In this document: positions 16,945 through 24,338 of the stretch, one piece after another
Layout: every line of letters starts with the position of its first letter
Numbering within the stretch: the first letter of the stretch is position 1
Translations under genes and position numbers: made by a program
Notes under the pieces: generated by a model
The model's input: only the letters and a program-made list of their open reading frames with translations
Databases searched by the model: none
What the model was told of the DNA's origin: nothing
Source of the DNA: Aquabacterium sp.
GTDB taxonomy: Bacteria; Pseudomonadota; Gammaproteobacteria; Burkholderiales; Burkholderiaceae_C
NCBI GenBank assembly: GCA_030654395.1
Contig: JAURXM010000016.1
Coordinates: 1-34,199 of the forward strand
DNA: 34,199 nucleotides
Direction: 5' to 3'

Positions 16945-18519
16945 ATGCAACACGAATTGGACTACCTGATCATTGGCAGCGGTTTCGGTGGGGCTGTGTC
17001 TGCGTTGCGCTTGGCAGAGCCGGGTTGGCGAGTTGCAGTCGCCGAACAAGGGCGCCGTATCGAGTCTGAGGACATCGCACAAGGCAAGCAAAAATTCTGG
17101 AAACTGCTTTGGATGCCCGCCCTTGGCATGAAGGGCTACTTCGCTCAATTCTTCTTTCGCCACATGGCTGTCATTGGTGGCGTGGGCGTCGGCGGCGGGA
17201 GCTTGGTGTGGGCTGCCGTGATGCTTGAACCCAAGCAGGCGTTCTACCAAAAGATGGACACCCGCTTCCCAGGCATCAATTGGCAGGGCGAACTCCAACC
17301 TTGTTTTGAAACGGCCAAGCGCATGCTTGGCGTATCTATCAACCCCAAGCAGACCGAGCAAGATCATCTTTTGCAAGCCACGGCGAAGGCCTTGGGTGCA
17401 GGGCATACGTTTGGCTCCGTGCCCAATGCGGTCTATTTTGGCCAGCCTAGCGTGGTCAGTGCTGATCCATTTTTTGACGGTGCCGGGCCCTCGCGCATGG
17501 GCTGCCAATCTTGTGGTGGGTGCATGACGGGATGCGAGTTCGGCTCCAAAAACAGCCTAGACAAAAACTACCTTCACTTGGCACAACAAAAGGGGGCCAC
17601 GATCTGGGCTGAGATGAAGGCCGACCGGATTGAGCCACTGAAGGGAGGCGGATACAAGGTCACACTGGTCTCAACCTTCAACAAGGCAGACTCACGCACC
17701 GTCACAGCACGGCATGTGGTGTTGTCTGGCGGGGTGATCGGCACGCTCGATATCTTGTTTCGCAACCGCGATGTCTATCAAACCTTGCCCAAGATATCGT
17801 CGACGCTGGGTCAAGTGGTGCGCACCAATTCAGAGTCCATCACGGCCGTGCTGCACCCGCCTGGCGTGGACATGACGGATGGCACCGCGATCTCAACAGA
17901 CTTCCACCCAGATCACACCACGCATGTGACACAGAACCGATTTGACCGCGGCTACCGCTTCATGAAGCCCTACTTCGTCCCCATGGTGGATGAGCCGATC
18001 ATGTGGCGCAGGGCCGTCAAAACCTTGTTCTCAACCGTCAGGCACTCAGGTACTTGGGTATCAAGTCTGGCAGCCAGCGAATGGGAAAAACGGATCACCG
18101 TCTTCACGGTCATGCAGGACATGGACAACCACTTGCGCATGGCTTTTGGGCGCACCTTTTGGTGGCCATTTCACATGCGTTTGAAAACACAAGAAAACAA
18201 AGGCCATGAAGCACCAAGTTACCTACAAGTGGCCAACCGTGTCACGCGCGAGTTCGCTCGCCAAGCTGGCGGCGCACCTCTGAGCATGGCAAGCGAAGCC
18301 TTGCTGGGCTTGTCAACCACCGCGCATGTGCTGGGTGGTTGCCCGATGGGGCAGACGGCAGCGGACTCGGTGATCTCAACCCAACATGAGGTGCATGGCT
18401 ACCCCGGTTTGTTTGTGGTCGATGCGTCCAGCATCCCAGACAACATTGGTGTCAACCCCAGCCTGACGATCACCGCCATGGCCGAGCGATTTGCGGCCAA
18501 TCACATCAACTCAAAGTAA
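16945..18519 (+). CDS. GMC family oxidoreductase (cholesterol-oxidase-like) with Cys motif
   Basis: A 524-residue flavoprotein alcohol/sterol-type oxidoreductase. The FAD-binding GSGFGG is at residues 11-16. The C-terminal part contains LGGCPMGQ and the GMC_oxred_C stretch HGYPGLFVVDASSIPDNIGVNPSLTI with the active-site Asn/His region. A four-cysteine pattern C187-x2-C190-x2-C193-x3-C197, within a GCQSCGGCMTGCEFG stretch, resembles a ferredoxin-type cluster motif and is shared with a subgroup of bacterial GMC proteins. Substrate unknown; hydrophobic alcohols or sterols are plausible. The SDR gene begins 15 nt downstream and a TetR gene follows, so this is the head of a three-gene operon. Confidence 0.9.
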   Translation: MQHELDYLIIGSGFGGAVSALRLAEPGWRVAVAEQGRRIESEDIAQGKQKFWKLLWMPALGMKGYFAQFFFRHMAVIGGVGVGGGSLVWAAVMLEPKQAFYQKMDTRFPGINWQGELQPCFETAKRMLGVSINPKQTEQDHLLQATAKALGAGHTFGSVPNAVYFGQPSVVSADPFFDGAGPSRMGCQSCGGCMTGCEFGSKNSLDKNYLHLAQQKGATIWAEMKADRIEPLKGGGYKVTLVSTFNKADSRTVTARHVVLSGGVIGTLDILFRNRDVYQTLPKISSTLGQVVRTNSESITAVLHPPGVDMTDGTAISTDFHPDHTTHVTQNRFDRGYRFMKPYFVPMVDEPIMWRRAVKTLFSTVRHSGTWVSSLAASEWEKRITVFTVMQDMDNHLRMAFGRTFWWPFHMRLKTQENKGHEAPSYLQVANRVTREFARQAGGAPLSMASEALLGLSTTAHVLGGCPMGQTAADSVISTQHEVHGYPGLFVVDASSIPDNIGVNPSLTITAMAERFAANHINSK

Positions 18520-18534
18520 GCAGGAACACAAATC

Positions 18535-19356
18535 ATGCGTGATTTTTCAGGGCGCCGTATCGTCATCACAGGCGGGTCTTCCGGATTAGGCTTGGCCTTG
18601 GCTACCGAATTGGCGCAGCAAGGCGCACACTTGGGGCTGGTGGCCAGAAACAGCCAGAACCTAGACCAAGTCACCCGCGATATCAAGCAAAAACACGGCA
18701 GCGGCACGTTGATTGAAACCGCAGCGGTGGACGTATCGGATGAGGCCGCATGCCAGCGCGAGTTGAATTTGCTGGTCGCCAGATTGGGCGGCATCGACAT
18801 GCTGATCAACTGTGCGGGCATCTTGCGCGAGGGTCATTTTCAAGAGCTGTCAACCCAAACCTTCAGGGATGTCATGGACATCAACTTATTTGGGGTGCTC
18901 AATGCCAGCCGGGCGCTGCTACCGGCCTTGAGAACCAGCCAAGGGCGCATCGTCAACATAGCCTCCATCGGAGGGCTCACTGGCGTGTTCGGCTACGCAC
19001 CCTATTGTGCTTCGAAGCATGCATTAGTCGGCCTCACAGAGACCATGCGCTGCGAACTCAAACCCCAAGGCATCCGCGTGCAGCTGGTTTGCCCGCCAGA
19101 GTTTGACTCACCCATGGTCGAGGCTCTGGACAAATACAGAACACCAGAGAACAAAGCGCACACGCTGACGATTCCCAAGCATGATGTACAAACCATCGTG
19201 CGCGGCACACTCAAGGGCATCAAGCGCGGCTCATTCTTGATCGTGCCCGGAACAATGGCTTGGATGGCATCACTGGGCATGCGTCACTTCCCGCGCATCC
19301 AGCATTGGGTTGTCGATCGGGTCATTGCGTCGGTCTACAAAGGTCCCCAAAAATGA
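18535..19356 (+). CDS. Short-chain dehydrogenase/reductase (SDR)
   Basis: A 273-residue NAD(P)-dependent SDR. The nucleotide-binding motif TGGSSGLG is at residues 12-19, NCAG in the middle, and the catalytic Tyr157-x3-Lys161 in PYCASKHA. The C-terminus is hydrophobic and aromatic (GTMAWMASLGMRHFPRIQHW), resembling the membrane-associated 3-ketosphinganine-reductase-like group rather than compact soluble SDRs. It lies 15 nt after the GMC gene and overlaps the TetR start by ATGA (19353-19356). It probably acts on the same lipid-like substrate set as the GMC enzyme; this is inference. Confidence 0.92.
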   Translation: MRDFSGRRIVITGGSSGLGLALATELAQQGAHLGLVARNSQNLDQVTRDIKQKHGSGTLIETAAVDVSDEAACQRELNLLVARLGGIDMLINCAGILREGHFQELSTQTFRDVMDINLFGVLNASRALLPALRTSQGRIVNIASIGGLTGVFGYAPYCASKHALVGLTETMRCELKPQGIRVQLVCPPEFDSPMVEALDKYRTPENKAHTLTIPKHDVQTIVRGTLKGIKRGSFLIVPGTMAWMASLGMRHFPRIQHWVVDRVIASVYKGPQK

Positions 19357-20015
19357 CCAGGACTCGGGGTCGGCCACCCAAAACATTCGAAGAGACGGAA
19401 GTCATCCGGTCGCAGATTAAAAATGCGACGGCCATTGTATTTGGCGCACATGGCTATCACGGCTTATCTGTCGAACACATCCTGACGCAATGCGGCCTAT
19501 CTAGGCCCACGTTTTACCGCCATTTCAGCAATACGGATGAGGTGCTTAACCTCGTCCTTCAAGAGGTGAACGACAAGTTGATCAACGACATTACCCTTGC
19601 GGTCATGTCTGTTGACGACCCTACTCGCAAGGTTGATGCGGGGTTGCTAGCATGGCGAGCTTGGGGCGAATCGATCTCACCCATGCTCAGCGCCATCTTT
19701 GCGGGCATTCACGACCCGACATCACCAGTCGCCAAGCACAGGCAAAGGACGGTGGCTGTCTTGATCATGGAGTTGAATAAAATGGCCATGGCACTCGGGA
19801 AGCCGCCCTTCAAAACCATCCAAGTAGAAACGTTCCTGATCGGTGTCGAGCATCTAGGCTATAGCTTCCACCTTGGGCCAGATGGCCCCACCGAGGCAGC
19901 GTGGCAACTGACGCGCCAGACCATGATGCGGCTTGCCTTGGGCTTGCTTGGCGGCAGTGTCGAGTGGGCTATCGCACCGCAATTGACCATGGCAATGGGG
20001 CTCAATTTGGACTGA
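19353..20015 (+). CDS. TetR family transcriptional regulator
   Basis: A 220-residue regulator. The N-terminal arm is basic (MTRTRGRPPKTFEE) and is followed by a TetR helix-turn-helix (IVFGAHGYHGLSVEHILTQCGLSRPTFYRHFSN). The C-terminal ligand domain is unassignable. The frame is open upstream, but the start at 19353 overlaps the SDR stop by ATGA and gives the normal family N-terminus. As last gene of the GMC-SDR operon it probably represses that operon through the inverted repeat at 16904-16923. Confidence 0.9.
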   Translation: MTRTRGRPPKTFEETEVIRSQIKNATAIVFGAHGYHGLSVEHILTQCGLSRPTFYRHFSNTDEVLNLVLQEVNDKLINDITLAVMSVDDPTRKVDAGLLAWRAWGESISPMLSAIFAGIHDPTSPVAKHRQRTVAVLIMELNKMAMALGKPPFKTIQVETFLIGVEHLGYSFHLGPDGPTEAAWQLTRQTMMRLALGLLGGSVEWAIAPQLTMAMGLNLD

Positions 20016-20131
20016 ACTCAGCCGTGCCCAACAAGCACAGCGCGTGTCATCAAACATTCACATGCAAACCTGATACTGCAGACAGGGAGAAAAAGTGAGA
20101 GTGGATGTGTCGGCCACCGCTGTCTGCATCT

Positions 20132-21082
20132 TTACTTTGACTCCAACAAATAAAGCATGAGGGCCACCCTGGCCTGAGCCACGGTCAGATCCCCCGCCGC
20201 GCGCAGGCTATCTGAGTCACGGCTCATCACCCCCCCACGAGCAACACGAGAACTGCGCCAAACGGTCACCCCGACGGCACGGGCCCGGTTCACTGCAGCC
20301 TCAAGCCCTTGATGCAAGGTGCCATGCCCCGTCCCGGCCAAGACCAGACCATCAAGCGGCCCATGATCGCCAGCGTACGCCAGAGCCGCATCAAGAAGCC
20401 AGCCGTCTGCATCAGCGTGGCTGTGCACCACTTCAACCCTAGGCGGCTTCTTGGCCAACAAAGACCAAGCCCGAGCAGCCGAAGTCGGCCACGCTGGGGC
20501 TGCCGCAGTCCATTGACCACCCTCATCCACCAAAGCCAAGGGCGCGTGCCCGCCACCATCAAAAGCATCTAGCTGCGCGGTGTGCGCCTTGCGGACATGC
20601 TCAGCAGCCCAAATGCGACCGTGCAACACGGCCACCACACCACCAAGCCGCCGTCTTGCTGCCTCGTGCACCACACGAACGGCATCGCGCAAGTTACCGG
20701 GCCCATCGGCATCGTGAGCCGTGGCAGGCCGCATGGCAGCAGTCAACACAACGGGCTTACGAGCATCAACGAAGTGAGACAGCAGGTAGGCCGTCTCCTC
20801 CAAAGTATCGGTGCCATGGGTGATCACAACGCCCGCCACGTCATCGCGTGTCAAGTACTGTTGCAAGGCATCGCCCAAACTGCGCCACACAGCCCAGCTC
20901 ATGTCTTTGCTGTCGATTTGGGCAACCTGCACCACGTCCAAGTGGCTTGCCGATAAAGCAGGCACGGCTTGCACCAACTGGGCGACGGTCAACTGGGCGG
21001 CTTGATATTGCCAACTGCGGCCGGGATCAACGCCCGTGCCAGCGATGGTGCCCCCCGTCCCAAGAATCACAACTTGTTGCAT
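20132..21082 (-). CDS. L-asparaginase
   Basis: A 316-residue asparaginase/glutaminase-type amidohydrolase. The first catalytic threonine is in the N-terminal [11 protein letters not shown], and the second Thr-Asp pair is in [24 protein letters not shown] matches the conserved substrate-site region. There is no signal peptide, so it should be cytoplasmic (type I location), though the fold does not decide type I or II kinetics. Divergent from lexA; the 93-nt gap holds two LexA boxes, the nearer 25 nt from this start, so SOS control of asparaginase is possible. Confidence 0.92.
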   Translation of the reverse strand: MQQVVILGTGGTIAGTGVDPGRSWQYQAAQLTVAQLVQAVPALSASHLDVVQVAQIDSKDMSWAVWRSLGDALQQYLTRDDVAGVVITHGTDTLEETAYLLSHFVDARKPVVLTAAMRPATAHDADGPGNLRDAVRVVHEAARRRLGGVVAVLHGRIWAAEHVRKAHTAQLDAFDGGGHAPLALVDEGGQWTAAAPAWPTSAARAWSLLAKKPPRVEVVHSHADADGWLLDAALAYAGDHGPLDGLVLAGTGHGTLHQGLEAAVNRARAVGVTVWRSSRVARGGVMSRDSDSLRAAGDLTVAQARVALMLYLLESK

Positions 21083-21106
21083 GTTTTCTGCACGCCAAAC
21101 AAAATA

Positions 21107-21122
21107 CTGGACAAATCAACAG
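21107..21122. promoter_or_regulatory. LexA box 2 (degenerate)
   Basis: CTGGACAAATCAACAG fits CTGT-N8-ACAG with one mismatch (CTGG). It lies 2 nt before the perfect box, as in other autoregulated lexA promoters with paired operators. It overlaps TGGACA, a possible -35 element with TAAAAT (21130-21135) 16 nt further on. Confidence 0.6.
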
Positions 21123-21124
21123 TC

Positions 21125-21140
21125 CTGTATAAAATAACAG
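21125..21140. promoter_or_regulatory. LexA box 1 (perfect)
   Basis: CTGTATAAAATAACAG is an exact CTGT-N8-ACAG palindrome with A+T-rich centre, 36 nt before the lexA start, and it contains the -10-like TAAAAT. It indicates LexA autorepression and SOS induction. Confidence 0.92.
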
Positions 21141-21175
21141 CACCAATCCAGCGGAAACGTGAAAAGGCGAAAGAG

Positions 21176-21901
21176 ATGACGAACGATAAACCCAAACTCA
21201 CGCCCCGCCAGCAGGAAATATTCGAACTGATCCAGCGAACGATTGCGCGCACAGGTGCCCCTCCGACACGGGCGGAAATCGCCAGCGAGTTTGGATTCCG
21301 GTCAGCCAATGCGGCAGAAGAACACTTGCAGGCTTTGGCTCGCAAGGGTGTGATCGAGCTACTAGGCGGCACCTCGCGTGGCATCCGGCTGAAAGCAGGC
21401 ACCTTGCGCACCGTCAACGAAACACGCAGACGCGATGCGGATGAGTCTGATGCACCCGCACGCAGCGGCAAAGTGCTGCCCTTCACCCTGCCCTTACCCG
21501 GTCTGGAGCAATTGGTGCTGCCACTGATAGGCCGCGTTGCCGCAGGCAGCCCCATCTTGGCACAAGAGCACGTTGAGCAAACTTACGCCGTCGAGCCCAG
21601 CCTCTTTGCGCGCAGGCCAGACTACTTGCTGCGCGTCAAAGGCATGAGCATGAAAGACATTGGCATCATGGATGGCGATCTGCTGGCTGTGGCCCGCACA
21701 AAAGAAGCCCGCAATGGCCAGATCGTCGTCGCCCGCCTAGGTGATGAGGTCACCGTGAAGCGGTTTCAGCGCAATGCCCAAGGCATTCAACTGTTGCCTG
21801 AGAACCCCGATTTCGAACCCATCCTCGTCCCTTTGGATGACCCCGATTTTGAGCTGGAAGGACTGGCCGTCGGCCTGATCCGCAACCAGCTTTTGAACTG
21901 A
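21176..21901 (+). CDS. lexA: LexA repressor
   Basis: A 241-residue SOS master repressor with self-cleaving serine protease domain. The N-terminal winged helix begins [15 protein letters not shown] and includes [27 protein letters not shown]. The cleavage site is the Ala-Gly in GRVAAGSP, the catalytic Ser in [10 protein letters not shown] and the catalytic Lys in DEVTVKRF. The frame can be read upstream through the operators, but 21176 (MTNDKPKL) is the conserved start and is preceded by a purine-rich AAAGAG. It is longer than the E. coli protein by about 40 residues, in the linker (residues 75-105), as is common in Burkholderiales. Confidence 0.96.
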   Translation: MTNDKPKLTPRQQEIFELIQRTIARTGAPPTRAEIASEFGFRSANAAEEHLQALARKGVIELLGGTSRGIRLKAGTLRTVNETRRRDADESDAPARSGKVLPFTLPLPGLEQLVLPLIGRVAAGSPILAQEHVEQTYAVEPSLFARRPDYLLRVKGMSMKDIGIMDGDLLAVARTKEARNGQIVVARLGDEVTVKRFQRNAQGIQLLPENPDFEPILVPLDDPDFELEGLAVGLIRNQLLN

Positions 21902-21909
21902 TTTCCTCC

Positions 21910-21969
21910 CCACCATGCGGGTGGCGGGCATTAGCATCACCAGGCCGGTGATGCGATCCCGCGTGGTGG
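21910..21969 (+). ncRNA. Structured RNA element between lexA and the small ORF
   Basis: Two nested stems: outer 12-bp arms 21910-21921 with 21958-21969 (one G-U pair) enclosing a perfect 8-bp hairpin GCATCACC/GGTGATGC (21934-21941 with 21947-21954). An alternative hairpin CCACC/GGTGG at 21910-21924 would compete with the outer stem. No T-tract follows, so an intrinsic terminator is unlikely. It overlaps a 35-codon upstream ORF. Confidence 0.5.
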
Positions 21970-22022
21970 TCCCTGTCTGCATCCTGCCGATCTCCACTGC
22001 TGTTTATCGGAGCTCCTCATGA
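21915..22022 (+). CDS. 35-residue upstream (leader) ORF, hypothetical
   Basis: An ATG-initiated frame whose TGA overlaps the ATG of the next gene as ATGA (22019-22022). The peptide has a basic N-terminal half (RPVMRSR) and a hydrophobic VVVPVCILPI core, and ends in serines. No Shine-Dalgarno precedes it (the upstream bases are C/T-rich), and its codons coincide with the structured RNA. It could be a leader peptide coupling translation to the downstream gene, or an accident of the stem sequence. No family is recognised. Confidence 0.35.
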   Translation: MRVAGISITRPVMRSRVVVPVCILPISTAVYRSSS

Positions 22023-22264
22023 TTCATCACTTAGCCCGTGCATTTTTTCTTCGCAACACAACCGTCAACACAAACGGCAAACCGCAGCATGATCACCTGC
22101 CCTCGGAGGGCATCCATGTTCTGAGTGTCCTGACGCCATCCGCGCGACGTGTTCGCATCAGGACAGACCCAACTGATGCACGTCGCACGGTCATCACAGG
22201 CCGCTTCGCTGAAGTGTGCGCCACACTGGACCGCTTGGTGATGGAACAAGAAGCCGCAGCCTGA
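22019..22264 (+). CDS. Small hypothetical protein
   Basis: An 81-residue protein with no recognised domain. It has a hydrophobic-basic start (MIHHLARAFFLRN), then a basic mid-section (SARRVRIRTDPTDARRTVITG) and a short amphipathic helix (FAEVCATLDRLVMEQEAAA). GGAG lies 6 nt before the start, a good ribosome binding site. It follows lexA on the same strand after a 117-nt structured leader, so it could be SOS-coregulated. The composition and the RBS make it likely to be real. Confidence 0.6.
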   Translation: MIHHLARAFFLRNTTVNTNGKPQHDHLPSEGIHVLSVLTPSARRVRIRTDPTDARRTVITGRFAEVCATLDRLVMEQEAAA

Positions 22265-22279
22265 CGCCGATCGCCCATG

Positions 22280-22313
22280 AAAAAACCCCACCGGCAAAAC
22301 GCACGGCGGGGTT
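22280..22313 (-). terminator. Rho-independent terminator of the phaCAB operon
   Basis: On the minus strand, AACCCCGCCG (22313 to 22304) pairs with CGGTGGGGTT (22293 to 22284) in a 10-bp stem with one mismatch and a 10-nt loop, followed by a T6 run. It lies 32 nt after the phaB stop. The reverse strand reading (after the small ORF) has only a weak T-tract. Confidence 0.85.
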
Positions 22314-22344
22314 CTTGTAGTGCAACCCAGTCTGTTAGACCGAA

Positions 22345-23082
22345 TCAGCCCATGTGCAAGCCACCGTTGACTGAGAAGTCAGCGCCTGTGGCAAAACCGG
22401 CTTCATCGCTGGCAACCCAAGACACCATAGAGGCGATTTCCTCAGGCGTACCCAAGCGCTTCACAGGGATGGTGGACACAATTTTGTCCAGCACATCTTG
22501 ACGGATCGAGCGCACCATGTCGGTACCGATATAGCCAGGGGATACGGTGTTGACCGTCACGCCCCTGTTGGCAACTTCTTGAGCCAACGCCATCGAGAAG
22601 CCGTGCATACCAGCCTTGGCAGCGGAGTAATTGGTTTGACCAAACTGGCCTTTTTCTCCGTTGACTGAGCTGATATTGACGATGCGACCCCAGCCACGAT
22701 CAACCATGTCATCGATCACCTGCTTGGTGACGTTGAACATGCTATTGAGGTTGGTGTCCATCACCGCATCCCAATCGGCCTTGGTCATTTTACGGAACGT
22801 ACCGTCGCGCGTGATGCCGGCGTTGTTCACCAAAATATCAATAGGGCCATGCTCAGCCTTGACCTTGCGGAAGGCCTCAACGGAAGAGTCCCAATCTGCC
22901 ACATTACCGACAGAGGCGTAGATGGTGTAGCCCAAAGCGGCTTGCTCGGCAACCCACTTTGCGTGATCACGACTGGGGCCACAACCGGCAATGACTTTGT
23001 AGCCATCTTTGTGCAAACGCTGGCAAATCGACGTTCCGATGCCACCCATGCCACCCGTCACGTAAGCTACTTTTTGAGTCAT
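22345..23082 (-). CDS. phaB: Acetoacetyl-CoA reductase (PhaB)
   Basis: A 245-residue NADPH-dependent SDR that makes (R)-3-hydroxybutyryl-CoA for PHB. Motifs: TGGMGGIG at residues 9-16, NNAGITRDGTFRKM in the middle, the catalytic Tyr/Lys in YSAAKAG, and the C-terminal GADFSVNGGLHMG that is diagnostic for PhaB. Length equals that of the Cupriavidus enzyme family. It is the last gene of the phaC-phaA-phaB operon (40 nt after phaA), with an intrinsic terminator behind it. Confidence 0.96.
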   Translation of the reverse strand: MTQKVAYVTGGMGGIGTSICQRLHKDGYKVIAGCGPSRDHAKWVAEQAALGYTIYASVGNVADWDSSVEAFRKVKAEHGPIDILVNNAGITRDGTFRKMTKADWDAVMDTNLNSMFNVTKQVIDDMVDRGWGRIVNISSVNGEKGQFGQTNYSAAKAGMHGFSMALAQEVANRGVTVNTVSPGYIGTDMVRSIRQDVLDKIVSTIPVKRLGTPEEIASMVSWVASDEAGFATGADFSVNGGLHMG

Positions 23083-23122
23083 TCAGTTCTCCTATTTTGA
23101 TCTAGATCGTTGGTAAAACAGT

Positions 23123-24310
23123 TCAGCGCTCGATGGTCAGGGCAACGCCCATGCCTCCACCGATACACAACGACGCAATGCCTTTGCGGGCATCACGTTT
23201 TTGCATTTCATGCAACAAGGTCACCAAAATACGGCAACCTGATGCGCCAATGGGGTGGCCGATCGCGATGGCACCACCATTCACGTTGACCTTGCTGGTG
23301 TCCCAGCCCATCTCTTTGTGAACGGCACAAGCTTGGGCTGCAAAGGCCTCGTTGATTTCAAGCAAATCAAGATTGGCAGCCTGCCAACCAGCTCGCTGCA
23401 AGGCACGGCGAGACGCTGACACGGGGCCCATGCCCATATAAGCAGGATCCAAGCCGGTTGAGGCATAGGATGCAATGCGCCCCATCACTTTCAGGCCCAA
23501 CTGCTCGGCCTTCTTGGCACTCATGACCATCACAGCGGCAGCACCATCGTTGATGCCGGACGCATTGCCAGCCGTCACGCTACCTGCCTTGTCAAACGCG
23601 GGGCGAAGGCCAGCCAAAGCTTCGGTGTTGCTCTTGCGATTGATGAACTCATCGGTATCAAACACCAACGGATCACCCTTTTTCTGGGGGAGCAACACAG
23701 GCACGATTTCGTCTTTGAACCGACCAGCATCCTGTGCCGCCGCGGCCTTTTGCTGCGAGCCAAACGCCAAGGCGTCTTGCGCCTCACGGGTGATCCCGTA
23801 CTGCTTGGCGACGTTCTCAGCGGTGATGCCCATGTGGTACTGGTTGTACACATCCCACAGGCCATCGGTGATCATCGTGTCAACCATTTGCCAGTTGCCC
23901 ATGCGTTGTCCATCACGCGAACCGGGCAACACGTGCGGCGACAAGCTCATGTTTTCTTGGCCACCGGCAATCACGATCTCAGCGTCGCCATCACGAATGG
24001 CCTGCGCGGCCAGCATCACGGCTTTTAAGCCCGACCCACACACTTTGTTGATGGTGAAGCCAGGTATCCCCTGAGGTAGACCAGACTTGATCACCGCTTG
24101 ACGTGCTGGGTTTTGCCCCGTGCCCGCTTGCAACACTTGGCCGAGGATGACTTCGCTGATTTGATCACCCGCCAAGCCTGTGCGTTGCAACAGATCTTTG
24201 ATGACCAGCGCACCCAGCTCAGATGCGGGTGTTTTGGCCAAGCTGCCGCCGAATTTACCCACGGCTGTGCGTGAAGCTGCAACGATAACGATGTCTGTTG
24301 TGTTTGACAT
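23123..24310 (-). CDS. phaA: Acetyl-CoA acetyltransferase (beta-ketothiolase)
   Basis: A 395-residue thiolase condensing two acetyl-CoA to acetoacetyl-CoA. The acylated Cys91 is in INKVCGSGLKAV, the active His in AIGHPIGASG, and the second Cys in SLCIGGGMGVAL. The start at 24310 (MSNTTDIVIV) has GGAGG 7 nt upstream; an in-frame TTG 12 nt earlier is not preferred. It lies between phaC (28 nt upstream) and phaB, the classic order, so a role in PHB synthesis is well supported. Confidence 0.95.
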   Translation of the reverse strand: MSNTTDIVIVAASRTAVGKFGGSLAKTPASELGALVIKDLLQRTGLAGDQISEVILGQVLQAGTGQNPARQAVIKSGLPQGIPGFTINKVCGSGLKAVMLAAQAIRDGDAEIVIAGGQENMSLSPHVLPGSRDGQRMGNWQMVDTMITDGLWDVYNQYHMGITAENVAKQYGITREAQDALAFGSQQKAAAAQDAGRFKDEIVPVLLPQKKGDPLVFDTDEFINRKSNTEALAGLRPAFDKAGSVTAGNASGINDGAAAVMVMSAKKAEQLGLKVMGRIASYASTGLDPAYMGMGPVSASRRALQRAGWQAANLDLLEINEAFAAQACAVHKEMGWDTSKVNVNGGAIAIGHPIGASGCRILVTLLHEMQKRDARKGIASLCIGGGMGVALTIER

Positions 24311-24338
24311 GAGCGCCTCCAATATCCGTTAGATGAAA

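Noticed and set aside
16750..17508. 252-codon minus-strand frame overlapping chrA and the GMC gene
   Set aside because: It runs through the chrA start and the FAD domain of the GMC gene, both of which are firmly identified; the translated sequence is not protein-like.
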